Assembly: GCA_020080175.1 (NCBI GenBank)
Contig: JAGHQL010000099.1
Coordinates: forward strand, 31,142-95,141
DNA length: 64,000 bases
From: Glutinoglossum americanum
Taxonomy: Eukaryota; Ascomycota; Geoglossomycetes; Geoglossales; Geoglossaceae
Direction: 5' to 3'
The position numbers and the translations under genes are program-made. The notes beneath the pieces were generated by a model. That model saw nothing but the letters and a program-made list of their open reading frames with translations, ran no database searches and was not told where the DNA came from. Of the stretch, positions 47,247-58,909 are shown piece after piece. The stretch's first letter is position 1. Each line of letters starts with the position of its first letter.

Positions 47247-47940
47247 GTAAGCCATGAATAAGCCATGCTCGCACGAACATGCTGATCGCACCAACAAAAA
47301 GCTCTTACGAACCAAGGGTTCTTACGATCCCAACATTCATACAAAGTCCCAGATCGTACCTCTGCAGGGATCGTACGAACCGCGAATTCATGCAAAATTT
47401 ACCGATCGTGTCAGCATGGCTTTTCCTAGGCAACCCCCGCGTTTGCTACACGTTCTCTGCTCCTCTACTCCGTACTTTTTCCTAGTCAACCCTACAATTT
47501 CCGTTGGATTACTTCTCAATTTTCGTAGGCCAACCCGGCATTTTCTATATAGTCACTCTACACTCTCTGTAGAGTTATTCTACACTTTCTACAGCGTTAT
47601 TCTACGTTCTATGTATGATTACTCAGTATTTTCTTTAGGTCAAATCTATGATTTGTGTTGATCAATTCTATGCTCTTAATGCGAACTGTGATATGCTCAA
47701 AATTTCTACTCTCTATGTGCAGTTTCGTAGATTATTTCGCGCTTCTTAGGAGATCTCGCATACTTGACATTAAGTGAAGGTCATGGACAATTCGTTATCT
47801 ATCCATACGTTACATAGGAAGACAGTATGGATCGCCGAGGGCGCGCCACCATCACAGAGTCCCATCGCGTAGGTAAGTACGTAAGCAAGCCCTATCCCGT
47901 GACTGCGCTAGCCTACGCCGTCGCAGCTGGAAAACTCCAT
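47247..47940. other. Spacer with short imperfect repeats
   Basis: Repeated motifs such as TTCTACA/CTCTACA with GTAGAGTTATT (47560-47620) and TCTTACGA/TCGTACGA units. No gene seen. Confidence 0.4.
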
Positions 47941-50900
47941 TCACCAATCAATTCCATCCAACACAATTTCCCGCTCGAGAACCGCAACACCACACTCGCC
48001 AATTTTCTTTCCCCTCAAACCCTTGTACCTCTTGTCTACTTTCTCGAACGGGTCCTGAGATTCTTCTTTCTTGACCCTCCATTTCTCGGTTCCCAGAACA
48101 GAATCAAGCTCTTCAACACCTGGAAGCTTCAAATATACCCATCCATCTTCTCGCTCTTCAGCAGGAAACGTAGCAATACTCAATCCTTCATCACTGGAGC
48201 AGCGTCCCGCTTGTTCACCATTGAGGTCAAAGTTGCGCTTGTGGTATGGGCAGGAAACCCAATACTTGCCCCGATCATCATCACCGACCAGGCCGTCAGA
48301 AAGAACAAAAGCTCGCCTATGCGGGCACATTTGCTGAGTGGCATAGAATTTGCCTTTGATCTTGAACACTGCCAATTGTGTATTTCCTCGTTTCACGTTT
48401 GCTGAAGAGATTGCAGGAGGTCCGTCACCAAAGTGGTTGGCTCTGATGACCGGCTGCCAGGAGACCGTTTCCCACTTGTGCCCCCGGAAGTCCTGTGTAG
48501 CAGAGTCCTGAGGCCAATTTGCTGGTCGCTGCTGGTCTCTCTCCTTGACAATCTCGACATTCTCAATCTGTTCTTCAGTATTCCCAAACTGCTTAAAGAA
48601 TCTCTGCCGCTCAGGGCTCTCCAAAGCTTCAGCCCACTCGCAAAAATAACTCCCTACCAGCTCCTCCATCTGCTTTTCAAGATCTGCACAAATACCTAAC
48701 TTGTCGTCCATGATTACCTCCTTCAGATATTTGATGCCGCCTGGTAGCTTTTCGATCCATCGGGCGGTCCGCTCCAGTCTATCTGCTGTTCGAATATAAA
48801 AGATCAAATAACGATCTATTAACGAAATGATGTCCTCCGGGGGTACATCTTTAGCGAGAAGCTCGGCATGTCGCGGTTTTGCGCCACCATTACCACCCAC
48901 AAAAAGATTGTATCCCTTTTCAGTGGCAATGAGGCCGAAACTGATTCCCACAGTTAAATGATAATTGATAAGACACTATGGTATTTAAATTAACTTACTC
49001 CTTGTTCTGAGCCTCCGCACATTCCCTCACGCACCCTGAGACCGCAGCCTTCACCTTGTGAGGTGACCGGATGCCTTTGTATCGATTCTCAATTCTGATG
49101 GCCATTCCGACACTGTCTCCAACTCCAAACCTGCACCACGTTGTTCCAACACAGCTCTGCTGAATTGTCAGGACAATGGCTAAGGCAGGCATAAGGATAG
49201 AAAACTGACCTTGACTGTGCGAAGTGCTTTGGCATAAGCATGACCACTTTCCAACCCAGAGCTAACAAGCTCACCCCAAATATCGAGTAGATCATTCTTT
49301 CTAGCACCAAACATGTCAATTCGCTGACCTCCAGTGATCTTGCAATACAGATTATATTTCTTCGCAACCTGGCTGATCGCCATCAATTTATCTGGTGTAA
49401 TTTCTCCGCCAGGAATCCGTGGTATGACTGAATATGAACCATTCCGTTGGATATTTGCAAGAAACCTGTCATTTGTATCTTGGAGGCTGTGTACATTGGC
49501 GTCCAGAACATGCTGATTGAAAAGGCTAGCCAGAATCGATCCAACCGCAGGTTTGCAAATCTCACATCCTAGAGAGTTTGGATGCTTGCCACATATGTTC
49601 ATAACATCTTCGAGGGTCTTCAGACGCTTGACCGCAATAATATTGTAGAGATCTGCGCGGCTGTACGGGAAATGCGAGCATACTGCGTCATGTCAATTAC
49701 ATGGGCAAGATTAAATGCTTGAAATGCACACACTCACAATGGTCTGAAACTTCCTGGCCCATCTCATTCATTGTCTTATTAAGGATTGATTGAACTATTG
49801 GCACGCAGCCGCCACAGCCAGTGCCAGCCTTTGTACAAGACTTGAGGTCTCCAATGGTCTTGCAGTTGCCGTTCTCGATATTTTCCACTATGTCACACTT
49901 GAGAACGTTGTGACATGAACATATTTGAGTATCATCATCCCTTAAAAGTAGAGTCAGTATAAATCAACACTGTGAGGGAATGAAATCTTACAGGTCATCA
50001 ACATCTCCAGCTCCGTCCTTTTGTATTCCCAGGATAAATTCGCTTGGCTGTGACTCCAAAGGCTTTTGACTTCTCACCATTTGATTCAGTTTGGCGTAGT
50101 CTTTGGTATCGCCAATCATCATGCCGCCGAGTAAGAATCTCCCATCCGTCGTGAACAGGTACTTTTTGTAAATCGGACCAAATGGATCCTTGTACGTTAA
50201 AGCCTTGACTGAAGGTGACGGGGACTCGTCGTCCACCGCATCATTAGTGCTGTTCTGCCGCAACGGCAATTTAAGGTTCATGGGGAGAGACTTCGGACCG
50301 TCCCTGTCAGCAAAGAAGTCGCCAAAACTGGCCACTTCGACTCCCAATAGCTTCAGCTTGGTACTGAGATCAGGGCGATTGAAATATTTAGGTGTTTGCT
50401 CTGTTGTTCGCGTGAGGTTGAAGGAAAGAACATCAGCCATCTCAATTCCTGGCGCGATGATGCCGAAGGTCATGTTTTCCCAGCTGGCACAGTCTCCAAT
50501 CGCAAAAACATCGGGCATGCTGGTTTCCAGCCTGTAAACCAGTGAAGTTAGCCACACAGGGCAAATCATTTTTTAGAAGTAGGATTATATAACTTACAAT
50601 TCATTGATAACAATTCCCCCTCTTTCGGCACACTTAACGCCTGATGTTCTCGCGAGCTCGTCGCGAGGTCTTACGCCAACCTGTCGCAGTCAGAATATGG
50701 ATGATTCCGGTAGATCTGGCTACCGAAAAGGGAAGAAATATATCTACCGCAAAACAGATACAGCTGCAGTCAATTATCTCTCCATCCGCAAACGTGATTC
50801 CGACAACATTGTTGTCGTCATTGACGTTGATTCGAGAAACTTGCTTGCGTAGAAGAACATCTAGGCCTAGATCACGGATTTTCTCGGTGACCAAGCTGCC

Positions 50901-51729
50901 AGCATCCCCATCTAATTGCCTCGCAAGAACCCATCGGCACATTTCAATCACCTTCACGGATCTAAAGGCCCCCATATCCATCATCCCCTTGGCCGCTTCC
51001 AGTCCCAGTAACCCTCCACCAATTGTGATTCCCACATCGCCCTGGTGTTTTGACCCGAACTCGATCAGCCGCTCCAGATCTGAAATGGTCCGATAGACAA
51101 AGACTCCATTGGCATCGGAGCCGGGTATACGGGTTGGCAAGATTGCATCAGACCCGATTGCGAGAACCAGAGTGTCATAGGATATACAGTTACCAGAACA
51201 CGTCTTCACTAGCTTTTTTTCCGGAACAATTTCTGTGACTGTGGTATTGAGGTGATAACTTAGCGAGCCGGGTTCAAAGGAAGTGTACTTCCAAGGACCA
51301 AAACGATCAGCAAGTGCGTCCTATATTTGGTTGTGGAGAGTACGAACCCATTCTTTTGGGTTGAGATACAGATTCTCAACATTCCGATGTTCAAAAAAGG
51401 ATGACAATGAGACACGATTATAAGCAGGGTGAGGCTCTTCTCCAATAACCACGATATCGTACTGGCGCCGTTTGGCATCCAACTTGATGACTTTCTCACT
51501 GCCACTTCCGTTAACCAGTGACCACAAGAGCTGGGTGATCACGTGTCACACACATGAAGCCTGGATTAGTCAGCTCAACTCGAAAGAATGAGTGAGAAAA
51601 GTTGGTGTTGTCCTCACCAAGTGCCACCATTCCAAGTCCCACAACCACCAGCCTCTTTCTGTTGGTGGTGATATCATTATCACCCTCGACCACAACGCTG
51701 CTATCGGCATTGACATTGACGTTATCCAT
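47941..51729 (-). CDS. niiA: Assimilatory nitrite reductase, NAD(P)H-dependent (10 exons, 1088 aa)
   Basis: Model is complement(51618..51729, 51554..51560, 51348..51498, 50748..51287, 50598..50680, 49992..50531, 49738..49940, 49210..49682, 48999..49156, 47941..48940); the sum is exactly 1089 codons. It reduces nitrite to ammonium in the cytosol. Domains in order: NAD(P)H/FAD oxidoreductase ([13 protein letters not shown]-less dinucleotide motif [19 protein letters not shown]), BFD-like [2Fe-2S] cluster ([14 protein letters not shown]), siroheme/[4Fe-4S] halves ([29 protein letters not shown]) and a C-terminal Rieske domain ([17 protein letters not shown]). The second exon is only 7 nt and restores GFIEKVIKLD. 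The length matches other fungal NiiA proteins. No nitrate reductase or transporter lies nearby. Confidence 0.95.
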
Positions 51730-51845
51730 GGTTGCAAGCAAATCTGTGGGCTAGAGCTTTCTCGGAATGCGTTATCCACAACCAAGTCTATCTCACATTA
51801 TTATACCTATGCTACACATACAATCTATCCCTCACAACATTGCAT

Positions 51846-51853
51846 CTCCGTGG
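51846..51853 (+). promoter_or_regulatory. NirA-type binding site upstream of niiA
   Basis: CTCCGTGG matches the NirA consensus CTCCGHGG, about 117 bases upstream of the niiA ATG. It implies nitrate induction as in Aspergillus. One site of this length can occur by chance. Confidence 0.55.
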
Positions 51854-51956
51854 AGTCTTGATGATCTGATGCTTCCTCCGATTTCCTCCTGAGGTGTCCT
51901 AATCTGATGCAGCGGCCAAGAACTCAGGAGCTAATGATGCGACCTAAGCGTGATTT

Positions 51957-51962
51957 CTTATC
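51957..51962 (-). promoter_or_regulatory. GATA (AreA-type) site upstream of niiA
   Basis: GATAAG on the minus strand; a second GATAA lies at 51772..51776. Such sites mediate nitrogen repression and activation in fungi. Short motif, so support is moderate and rests on its position. Confidence 0.45.
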
Positions 51963-52890
51963 ATGCGCCCCACACAGCCAACCAAATGTCATCAATTGAT
52001 CCCAACCCTCGTTAATCATCTGTCCCGGAGATGGCCTCCGTGTAATCGTGGAGTTTGTTTTATCTCTCTACTGCACTATTGTATGGTGTGCTTTTTACTA
52101 CGTAATTATTGCCTTTCAGTGGACGGAATCACTCCAGGCAGTCACTCTAGAAGTCAAATACAGAGTTTATTGACGCTATTTGAAGCTATCCGCGACATAT
52201 TTCAAGATGCTTATAGGGTTGTTTACGGGGGTTACTTTGAGGGTATTCGCAGTCGGCTGCCGGGTAAGTCTGTTCCGCTTATTGATCAGATAGCTAATAT
52301 TACACAGTCCTGAATAGGTTCCTCCAGCAGCCGCGGCTGCGTCTCGTCACCTTGCGCTATCGCCATCGCAGTGCCTTGGCATCCGCTGCTACGCCCCTTG
52401 CTTCCCTCTGCTTCTCGTCTTACCAGCATTAATATGCTGTCTCTAACACCTTAGTGCAAACTCTTCATCTTCCGCATCCTCCACGTGCGCCATCGGAGTT
52501 CCCCTGACACCATCCGGCATGGCATGACGCACCGCGAGCCTCAATGTACCTATTCGCGAGTATTCAGCAACACCGGAGTGGACTTTAGCCGAATGAGCGT
52601 CTCATTTGCACCTTGTCCTCCAGTGCCGCCACGGTACTCCGTTACGTTCTCCCCCACTGCCACTGTCGGCAGTGGCTGCACTGGTACGCTCTCGCTTGCG
52701 TTGGACGCGTGGGCACGAAGCACCAATAATTCTTGCAGTAAGCTTGGTGGTGTCAGTACCAATAACCTTTGTGGTAAAGCAGCTTTGTGGCATCACGGTA
52801 CCAATGACCCTTGTGGGAAGTAGCTTGGCGGCATGGTGGCATCAATATCAAGTAGATTTATTTTTCTGTAATTTAGAATCCAATCTTGGA
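51963..52890. other. Spacer between niiA and the transposon
   Basis: No gene seen. 52720-52830 repeats short units such as GGTACCAAT-AC and TTGTGG-AA. Confidence 0.4.
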
Positions 52891-52892
52891 TA

Positions 52893-52940
52893 ACGTGGTT
52901 CATCATATCAGTACCCGACGCACTTTTTCAACGCGACACC
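52893..52940 (+). repeat. Left terminal inverted repeat
   Basis: Outer 12 bases match the right end exactly. The inner block CCCGACGCACTTT also matches, and the two TIRs differ by a small indel. Confidence 0.8.
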
Positions 52941-52982
52941 ACCCTCTACCCTCAACACGCGATTTTTCTACACCTAGCAATA

Positions 52983-54585
52983 ATGGTAGAAACTAAAGAA
53001 GCACGAGTCATTCCGGCTATCAACGCTATTCAAACCTCCCAAAAACTAAGCATCCGAGCCGCTGCACAAGTCTACGATGTACCTGAAGCAACTATCCGTC
53101 ACAGGATGAATGGCCGGCTTCCTATTGCTGAACGTCGGCCCGCTATTCAACTTTTAACTGAAATTGAAGAAGAGGTAGTAGTTCAATACATATTAGACCT
53201 GGATTCACGAGGATTTCCACCCTTGATCAGCGATGTTGCAGAAATGGCCAATTACATCCTTGCATCACAGAGCACACGACGCGTTGGGAAGCAATGGCCC
53301 TATCGCTTTATTCAGCGACGACCAGAGCTCAAAACGCGTTTTTCTCGTGCTTAAGATTCCAAAGGGCCCTCTGTGAAGATTCTAATGTGATTAACACATG
53401 GTTTCATCTAGTATTCAACATGCGCAGCAAATATGGCATCCCCGACTGCGATTTCTACAACTTCGATGAGACTGGCTTTATGATGGGCATGATTTGCTCT
53501 TGTATGGTTGTTATGCAGTCCAATCGACACGGAAAAGGCAAGCAAGTTTAGCCTGGCAATCGGAAATGGGCAACTGCAATTACCCGTATTAGTGGTGATG
53601 ACTGGTCCCTCCCTCCATTTCTGCTAGTCCAGGGCCTCTATCATCTTGCCAATTGGTATACCGAAGGTGGTCTTCCGGACGATTGGGTTGTCAAAACCAC
53701 TTCTAATGGGTAGACCGATAATGAGACAGGTCTCGACTGGATCAAACACTTCGACAAATATACTAGGCTGCATAGAAAGGGTGCATATCGGATGTTAGTG
53801 CTTGATGGACATGAGAGCCACCAGTCGGTCAAATTTGAAGCCTACTGCAAGAAACACAATATCATTCCACTTTGTCTTCCTCCTCATTCATCTCACTTTA
53901 CTCAGCCTCTCGATGTCGAGTTCTTCAGCCCTCTTAAGCGGGAATACGGCGATGAAATTAACACTTTTTCTCAGGCCCACATTAACAACATCACAAAGGT
54001 CGAATTCTTTTTAGTATTTCTCAATGCCTACCAGCAGTCTACGACCAGTTCGAATATCTTAGGAGGTTTCCGAGAGGCTGGACTCATCCCGTTTAACCCG
54101 CAAGCAGTTATTTCCAAGCTCAGTGTCAAGTTATGGACACTAACACTTACTGGCCCTCCCGATATCAACACTAATCCCCAGGTCTCCCAGACACCACACA
54201 ACCCGACTGAAACCTTTTTACGGTCTACGCTTGTAAAGGATCGGATCAGTGGTCATCAAGGAAGCTCACCAACTCCATTTTTTTTGGCTGCCAAGCAGAT
54301 GACAAAAGGTATGGAGGCAATGACCCACTCGGTGACCCTTTTGACAGTAGAGAACCATAATCTTCGAAAGGCCAATGAAGCACTTAGCAAACGCCGAAGG
54401 ACTAAAAAACACGTATCCATCAAGAAGGTATATTGACTGCAGGGGATGCATGCGATATTTTAGCTCAGAAGGATGCTGAAGAGCAGATAATGCGTGAAAA
54501 TCGTAGTCGCGATAAGGAGAGGCCAGTGACTATGCAGCGCTGTGGAAACTGTGGCGAGACCGGCCACAATGCACGAACATGTTAG
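52983..54585 (+). pseudogene. DDE transposase (pogo/Fot1 family), frameshifted and with internal stops
   Basis: The ATG at 52983 opens a frame with an N-terminal helix-turn-helix (KLSIRAAAQVYDVPEATIRH) and a CENP-B-like region, up to a stop at about 53352. After a one-base shift near 53340-53355 the frame continues with YNFDETGFMMG, VLDGHESHQS and PPHSSHFTQPLDV, the DDE catalytic blocks. TAG at 53549 and 53711, then TGA at 54434 and TAG at 54461 interrupt it. A second shift leads to a CCHC zinc knuckle (CGNCGETGHNARTC) ending at 54585. The element can no longer make its own transposase. Confidence 0.87.
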
Positions 54586-54649
54586 GTCAATGTGCCACTG
54601 TCTAATATCTATAGTTCTGACAGTTTTAATTGATTTGGTCCTGGAGTGG

Positions 54650-54707
54650 TGTCGAGTCGGGAAAGTGCGTCGGGCACCGATATGCATCGGATACCGATGA
54701 ACCACGT
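54650..54707 (-). repeat. Right terminal inverted repeat
   Basis: Reverse complement begins ACGTGGTTCATC and contains GCCCGACGCACTTT, matching the left end. Confidence 0.8.
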
Positions 54708-54709
54708 TA

Positions 54710-55435
54710 ATTAAAATATGAAATTCAAAAATAAATATGGGTCTAGATAGTTATGATATTAGTATCTTAGTATACTTTAATAGGGTTGTCAAAAGTGAAG
54801 TAGAGGTAATATTTTAAAGAGAATTGATTAAAAAAAAAAAAGTAAAAAATTTAAATGAAGGGGGGTGGGAAAGGAAAGTTAGTGGGCAGCGTTAAACATG
54901 GGGGTGCTCGAGCACAGGGCGGCGTGCTCACCCACCCAAACGGGATGGGGGTGAGGGTGAGCTGTCCAGCGGACATCGCAATTGGCACACAGGGAGATGA
55001 TGTCGAGGCGATGCCGGAGCGATGCGTCGCATATATTACCGTCCGGGGAGAAAACCCAAAAATGGACTTCTTGAAACGAGCAATTGAATGACCGGATCTC
55101 TACATAACGGCAGCCTGGCTTTTGTGCAACCAAATATCCCCCACCAGAAACGACCGATAGAGCTGCAAGGCGTTTCGAGTTGCGGAAGAAGCGTTGAATA
55201 TGACGGAGGCTTCCGCGCCACCTAACGGTCGCTGCTAGGCGCCCGGCCAGTCCCAGGGCCCCGGTGGAGGGGGAAAGGTTAGGAACTGTTTTATATACCT
55301 ATCATACTGTCTGTTTGTCTTGCTCGTATCTCCCGGCGTGGGTCACACAAACACTTCTGCCACCCTTTTCTTCTCTGCCCATCTCTTGTGGCAGCATTTC
55401 TCCCTATTGCAATTCTCAACATTCACTAGTCCACT
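54710..55435. other. Spacer upstream of the secreted protein gene
   Basis: A+T-rich near 54715-54855, then GC-rich. Probable promoter; a TATATA lies near 55295. No gene seen. Confidence 0.4.
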
Positions 55436-56278
55436 ATGAAGTCCACTGCTGTGTCCTACATCCTCTCCCTCACAACAGCATTCATTGCCTGGGGCTACCC
55501 CTCCATAGCTGGTGGATCTAGAACCTCTGTCCTTCGTTCCCGTGATGAAACCATCAAGGCCTTTGAGGAACGCTTCATTGACACTGTCCAGTATGAGCAC
55601 AGCAACAAGACAGTCAAGCTGGTCGGATATAAGAAGATTATCATGACGCCAGATGCGGTCACAGACCTAGAAGACAGTATCAGTCAGCGCCCAGACGAGT
55701 GGGCCGGTTTTACTAGCGCCTTCTACGATTCTCGCGAGAAAACCTTGCGCGTATACTTCCCTGTTGAAGGCGCGCTTCTCTACCACTACGGGAAGCTCAT
55801 TGAGGCGAGCTCGCTCGGCGAATTTCCCCACGAGATGATCGGGAGCAACTGTGCCGTCGTTGGGAGATACCAAACGAACGAGGTTACAGGCATCCCTTGG
55901 AACAAAATCAAGGATGGAATCATTTACCTCGATAGGCCGAGCTTGCCAGTACGGCAGTACGGGAATATCTACGTGTACGACTTGGGGTGGAGGGAAGGCG
56001 GCCACGACCATTACCATGGTAAGCGCGATGAGAGTGACGATGGCGAAGAAAAGAAAGGAGGTTCATGCAAGCAAAACCATGGCGGAAAGGTCTGCTCGCA
56101 GGTGTATAACATTAACCATGGTCGCTGTGGTCGTGATTTCAAAGACTGCATAGACTACAACGGCTGGCCGCACAAGAACTGCAAGGACCATAGTGACAAG
56201 TGGGCGTTCCCCGGAAGCGACTGCTATGAGGCGGTAGCGAGAGGGCACTGCTGGAGCGAGATCCCAGATCCGGGATAG
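55436..56278 (+). CDS. Secreted cysteine-rich protein (280 aa, single exon)
   Basis: The ATG at 55436 starts a signal peptide (KSTAVSYILSLTTAFIAWG) with a likely cleavage near residue 20-25. A middle region of about 160 residues contains one Cys and Asn-linked sites. A His/Asp/Glu/Lys-rich linker (GGHDHYHGKRDESDDGEEKK) leads to a compact C-terminal domain of about 65 residues with seven Cys, from GGSC to GHCWSE. A secreted, cysteine-rich, single-exon protein without a known domain fits a cell-wall protein or effector-like candidate. I do not recognise the family. Confidence 0.75.
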   Translation: MKSTAVSYILSLTTAFIAWGYPSIAGGSRTSVLRSRDETIKAFEERFIDTVQYEHSNKTVKLVGYKKIIMTPDAVTDLEDSISQRPDEWAGFTSAFYDSREKTLRVYFPVEGALLYHYGKLIEASSLGEFPHEMIGSNCAVVGRYQTNEVTGIPWNKIKDGIIYLDRPSLPVRQYGNIYVYDLGWREGGHDHYHGKRDESDDGEEKKGGSCKQNHGGKVCSQVYNINHGRCGRDFKDCIDYNGWPHKNCKDHSDKWAFPGSDCYEAVARGHCWSEIPDPG

Positions 56279-56729
56279 ACACCAAGGCGACCAGGAAAGG
56301 GAGACCTCGGAGGGAGAGGAGACGAAGGACAAGGATGCAGGAAAGAGGAGAAGGATATCAATGGAGGGCTTTATGGAGTCTATACAAGTTTTTGGTTTAG
56401 GGATGATCTTTTGTGGCCGGCGCGGAAGGGTACTATGGAGGGGGATATAGCACCTGGGAAAATTATTGTTGGTTATGTTTTGTTAGTCATTGGACTTCTT
56501 TTTGGGGCAGCTCTTTGCCCGCTCTCAATAAAATATCCGCCTCTCGAGGCCCGCCCAGAACTCCACAACGTAAAATAGACTACAATCCTGTTTAGGGAGA
56601 ATACGGATATAGTCGTTATAGTCACAAAAGCGGATGGAAACCTATGACCCCGCAGAAAGAGAAAAAGCACCCAACAAAAACGGTCACCGCGCAGGCCTGT
56701 CTGCAGCGCGGAGCACAGCGCTCTAGCCT
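56279..56729. other. Intergenic region, no gene seen
   Basis: Probable 3' UTR of the secreted protein gene and spacer. Confidence 0.4.
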
Positions 56730-57179
56730 CTAGACTAGCGAATCGAGATGCATCTGCGCATTCGCATAGCCCATCGCCGACGTATCTACATCATTAATCT
56801 CTGTCCTTCTCAATTCACTCCCGCAATCACACCCCATGCTGAATACGTCGCCTCCCCACCCACCAAACACGGGAGGTGAGAAATCCCCGCCACCCCAACT
56901 GTTGTTGAAGGCATCTCCGGAAAGGGAATCGGTGCCGGTCCCGAACCCAACATTGCCGTTCAGGGCGTATGCGCCGGCTTTGAGAAATTGCCGCTAGAGG
57001 GAGGCCGAGGTGGGGCTTCCTGGGCGATGGGGAGGCGGAGAGAGGGGATTGCTTGGGAGGGATGCTATGTTGTAGAGATTGGCAGCTAGGTCCGCTCGGC
57101 GCGGCGTTGTACCGCGGATAGGGGACGAGCTGGCATGGTGGGATGCTGGTGTAATTTGGGTTTGGGGCGGGGGGAGCAA
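56730..57179 (-). pseudogene. Possible gene remnant with one in-frame TAG
   Basis: One minus-strand frame runs from 57179 to a stop at 56730..56732 and is broken only by TAG at 56994..56996. Downstream of the TAG it reads as protein (RQFLKAGAYALNGNVGFG, then a Gly/Asn/Trp-rich stretch and DVDTSAMGYANAQMHL). Upstream it is Pro/Ser-rich. The TAG sits in CCCTCTAG, so it could instead be a splice acceptor of a small intron. GTAAGT at about 57259 and CCAG at about 57200 suggest another intron upstream. No family recognised. Confidence 0.4.
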
Positions 57180-57259
57180 AGTATGGTGTTTGATTCAGCT
57201 GGAACATTGTGAGCCTTGGTTGCGGAAACGAGAAGAGAGGAAATGGTTTGGGTACTTAC

Positions 57260-58909
57260 TCTTTTAGCAAGAGTACCCGAGAGGGGAAATAGAAGTTATG
57301 ACTACATGGTGGCTTTGGGGAATTATTATCTTGTCAAGAGAGGCTAGATTTTGATGCACATGACAATGACAATTTCTATACTATATTTCTATGCTATTTC
57401 TATGCTATTTCTATGCTCTACTGTCTCGACTATCTAATCGATTAGGGCAAAAAGACGAGTCACGTGTTACCCCACCAAAACCCTGATTTGCCCTGATTGC
57501 TGCAAATTAGCGAATTGTTCACTAGTCCTGCAAGAGCTTGGGGGTTCTCTGCTCGAGCAGCAAGAGCGAGAGGGCTCTCAGCACTGTTCCCTAATGGATG
57601 AAGCCTATACCGCTTAACAGGTCATAATAATTTTCCAAACTAGGCCAGACGTCCGAATAGGTTCACTCAGCCGACTGTTCCAGAGCGAACCAGGTTCCGT
57701 ATCCTTCGCCAAGAGGTTGACGTGGATACCTCAAAAACTATCTGTCTGAGCTCCGGCCTATCAATAACCCGAGATGCGTTACAAACTCCGCCCCCACGGC
57801 AAGATCGTTCCTTATCTTCTGCATAAGCGGGAAAAAAAAGGGAGGATATGTCTGCGTTATCTGAGCTACATCAGGCAATCATCTCGTATCGATGACTTGA
57901 CCCCCGGTTCTCTAGAGTATCAGCCCGCCTTGCTACACAAAACTGGACTTAAATGACTCAGCTTGCGGCCAGTTACCCAGCAAGGCGATTTGAGCCTCCG
58001 TGGCCGGGTAACCGGGTGCTATGATGCGAACAACGTCTGGTCTATATTGTAAGCATGACACCCAGTCTATACCGAAAGCCCTTTGTATATATAAGCGGCC
58101 CGCTGACCTCCCTTTTGGAGGTCAGCGGTCAGTCTTCTACATCTCCCGCCTGCTAGAATCGAGTTTATTTCCACCTACTTCATGTTCTAGAGCGGGCCGA
58201 TTTCTAGTCGCCCTCACCCCACCAAGCCGATCTATAGCGAGTGTATACCTAAGTCCTATCCATATCGCGGACCAGGCGGCTACCCTTCGTGGTCGTTGCG
58301 AGGCGTGACGTCACACTGCTACCGATCCCCTTATAGCGTCCTCAACATCGAAGTGCTTTATAGCCTTGGCATCGGGGGTTCTTACAGCCGGAGGGTTTTT
58401 AAAGAATTGTTGGAAGGATCTTTAACTGGGTCTAGGCATTCAATGCCCAAGCAACCGACCACGTGACCATTGTAGCAGTCCTCTGTAAAGACCGGCGCGG
58501 CTTGCCGTCTTCCTTCTTCCTCCCTTCCTTCACCAACAACCCAACACACACCAATACACTCTTGTCCGGGCGTAATGCCGACCGCAACCATGCCGCCTCT
58601 TTACGGTGTGACACATCGGATGTCCTTTGGAAGTCTCGTTAGCAGAGAGAGCGTTAGTGGAGGATAAAACTAACTAACCTTTTCTAATCGGTAATATCCA
58701 AAAGCACAACATCCGCTCCATAAAGTAGAATTCAAAAAGCTACTACTAAGCTACCTTCTATGAAAACACCAGAACAATACTAATACAGTTACACAGGGTC
58801 ATAACAGTAGGCTAGTGGCTGCGGCCACGTCCCCATATCGGGGTGGTTGCCATGTCAAATATCGACACCACAGCAGTCGAGGAAATGCCACGTAGTAGGC
58901 ACGGCATCA
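57260..58909. other. Spacer with a perfect hairpin, no gene seen
   Basis: Includes a TTTCTATGCTA microsatellite (57380-57420) and a 12-bp hairpin at 58100..58128. Open frames are short. Confidence 0.4.
58100..58128. repeat. Perfect inverted repeat (12-bp stem, 5-base loop)
   Basis: CCGCTGACCTCC, loop CTTTT, GGAGGTCAGCGG. Stem fully paired. Confidence 0.9.

Larger units (their letters stand above)
52893..54707 (+). mobile_element. Pogo/Fot1-type DNA transposon, full length but inactive
   Basis: Imperfect terminal inverted repeats of about 50 bases begin ACGTGGTTCATC at 52893 and end with its complement GATGAACCACGT at 54707. A TA dinucleotide flanks each end (52891..52892 and 54708..54709), the expected target duplication. 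The 1815-bp interior carries a decayed transposase on the plus strand. Both ends and the coding region are present, so this is a whole insertion that later decayed, not a fragment. Confidence 0.85.

Noticed and set aside
51288-51347. In-frame TAG in niiA near 51322, suggesting a pseudogene
   Set aside because: The TAG falls in a 60-bp intron (donor GTTCGT, branch CTGAT, acceptor GGAAG); removing it gives NPKEW followed by YTSF and GSLSYHL, the expected protein.
51499-51617. Frame mismatch at the start of niiA, suggesting a frameshift
   Set aside because: Resolved by a 7-nt microexon at 51554..51560 that restores frame and the conserved FIEK block.
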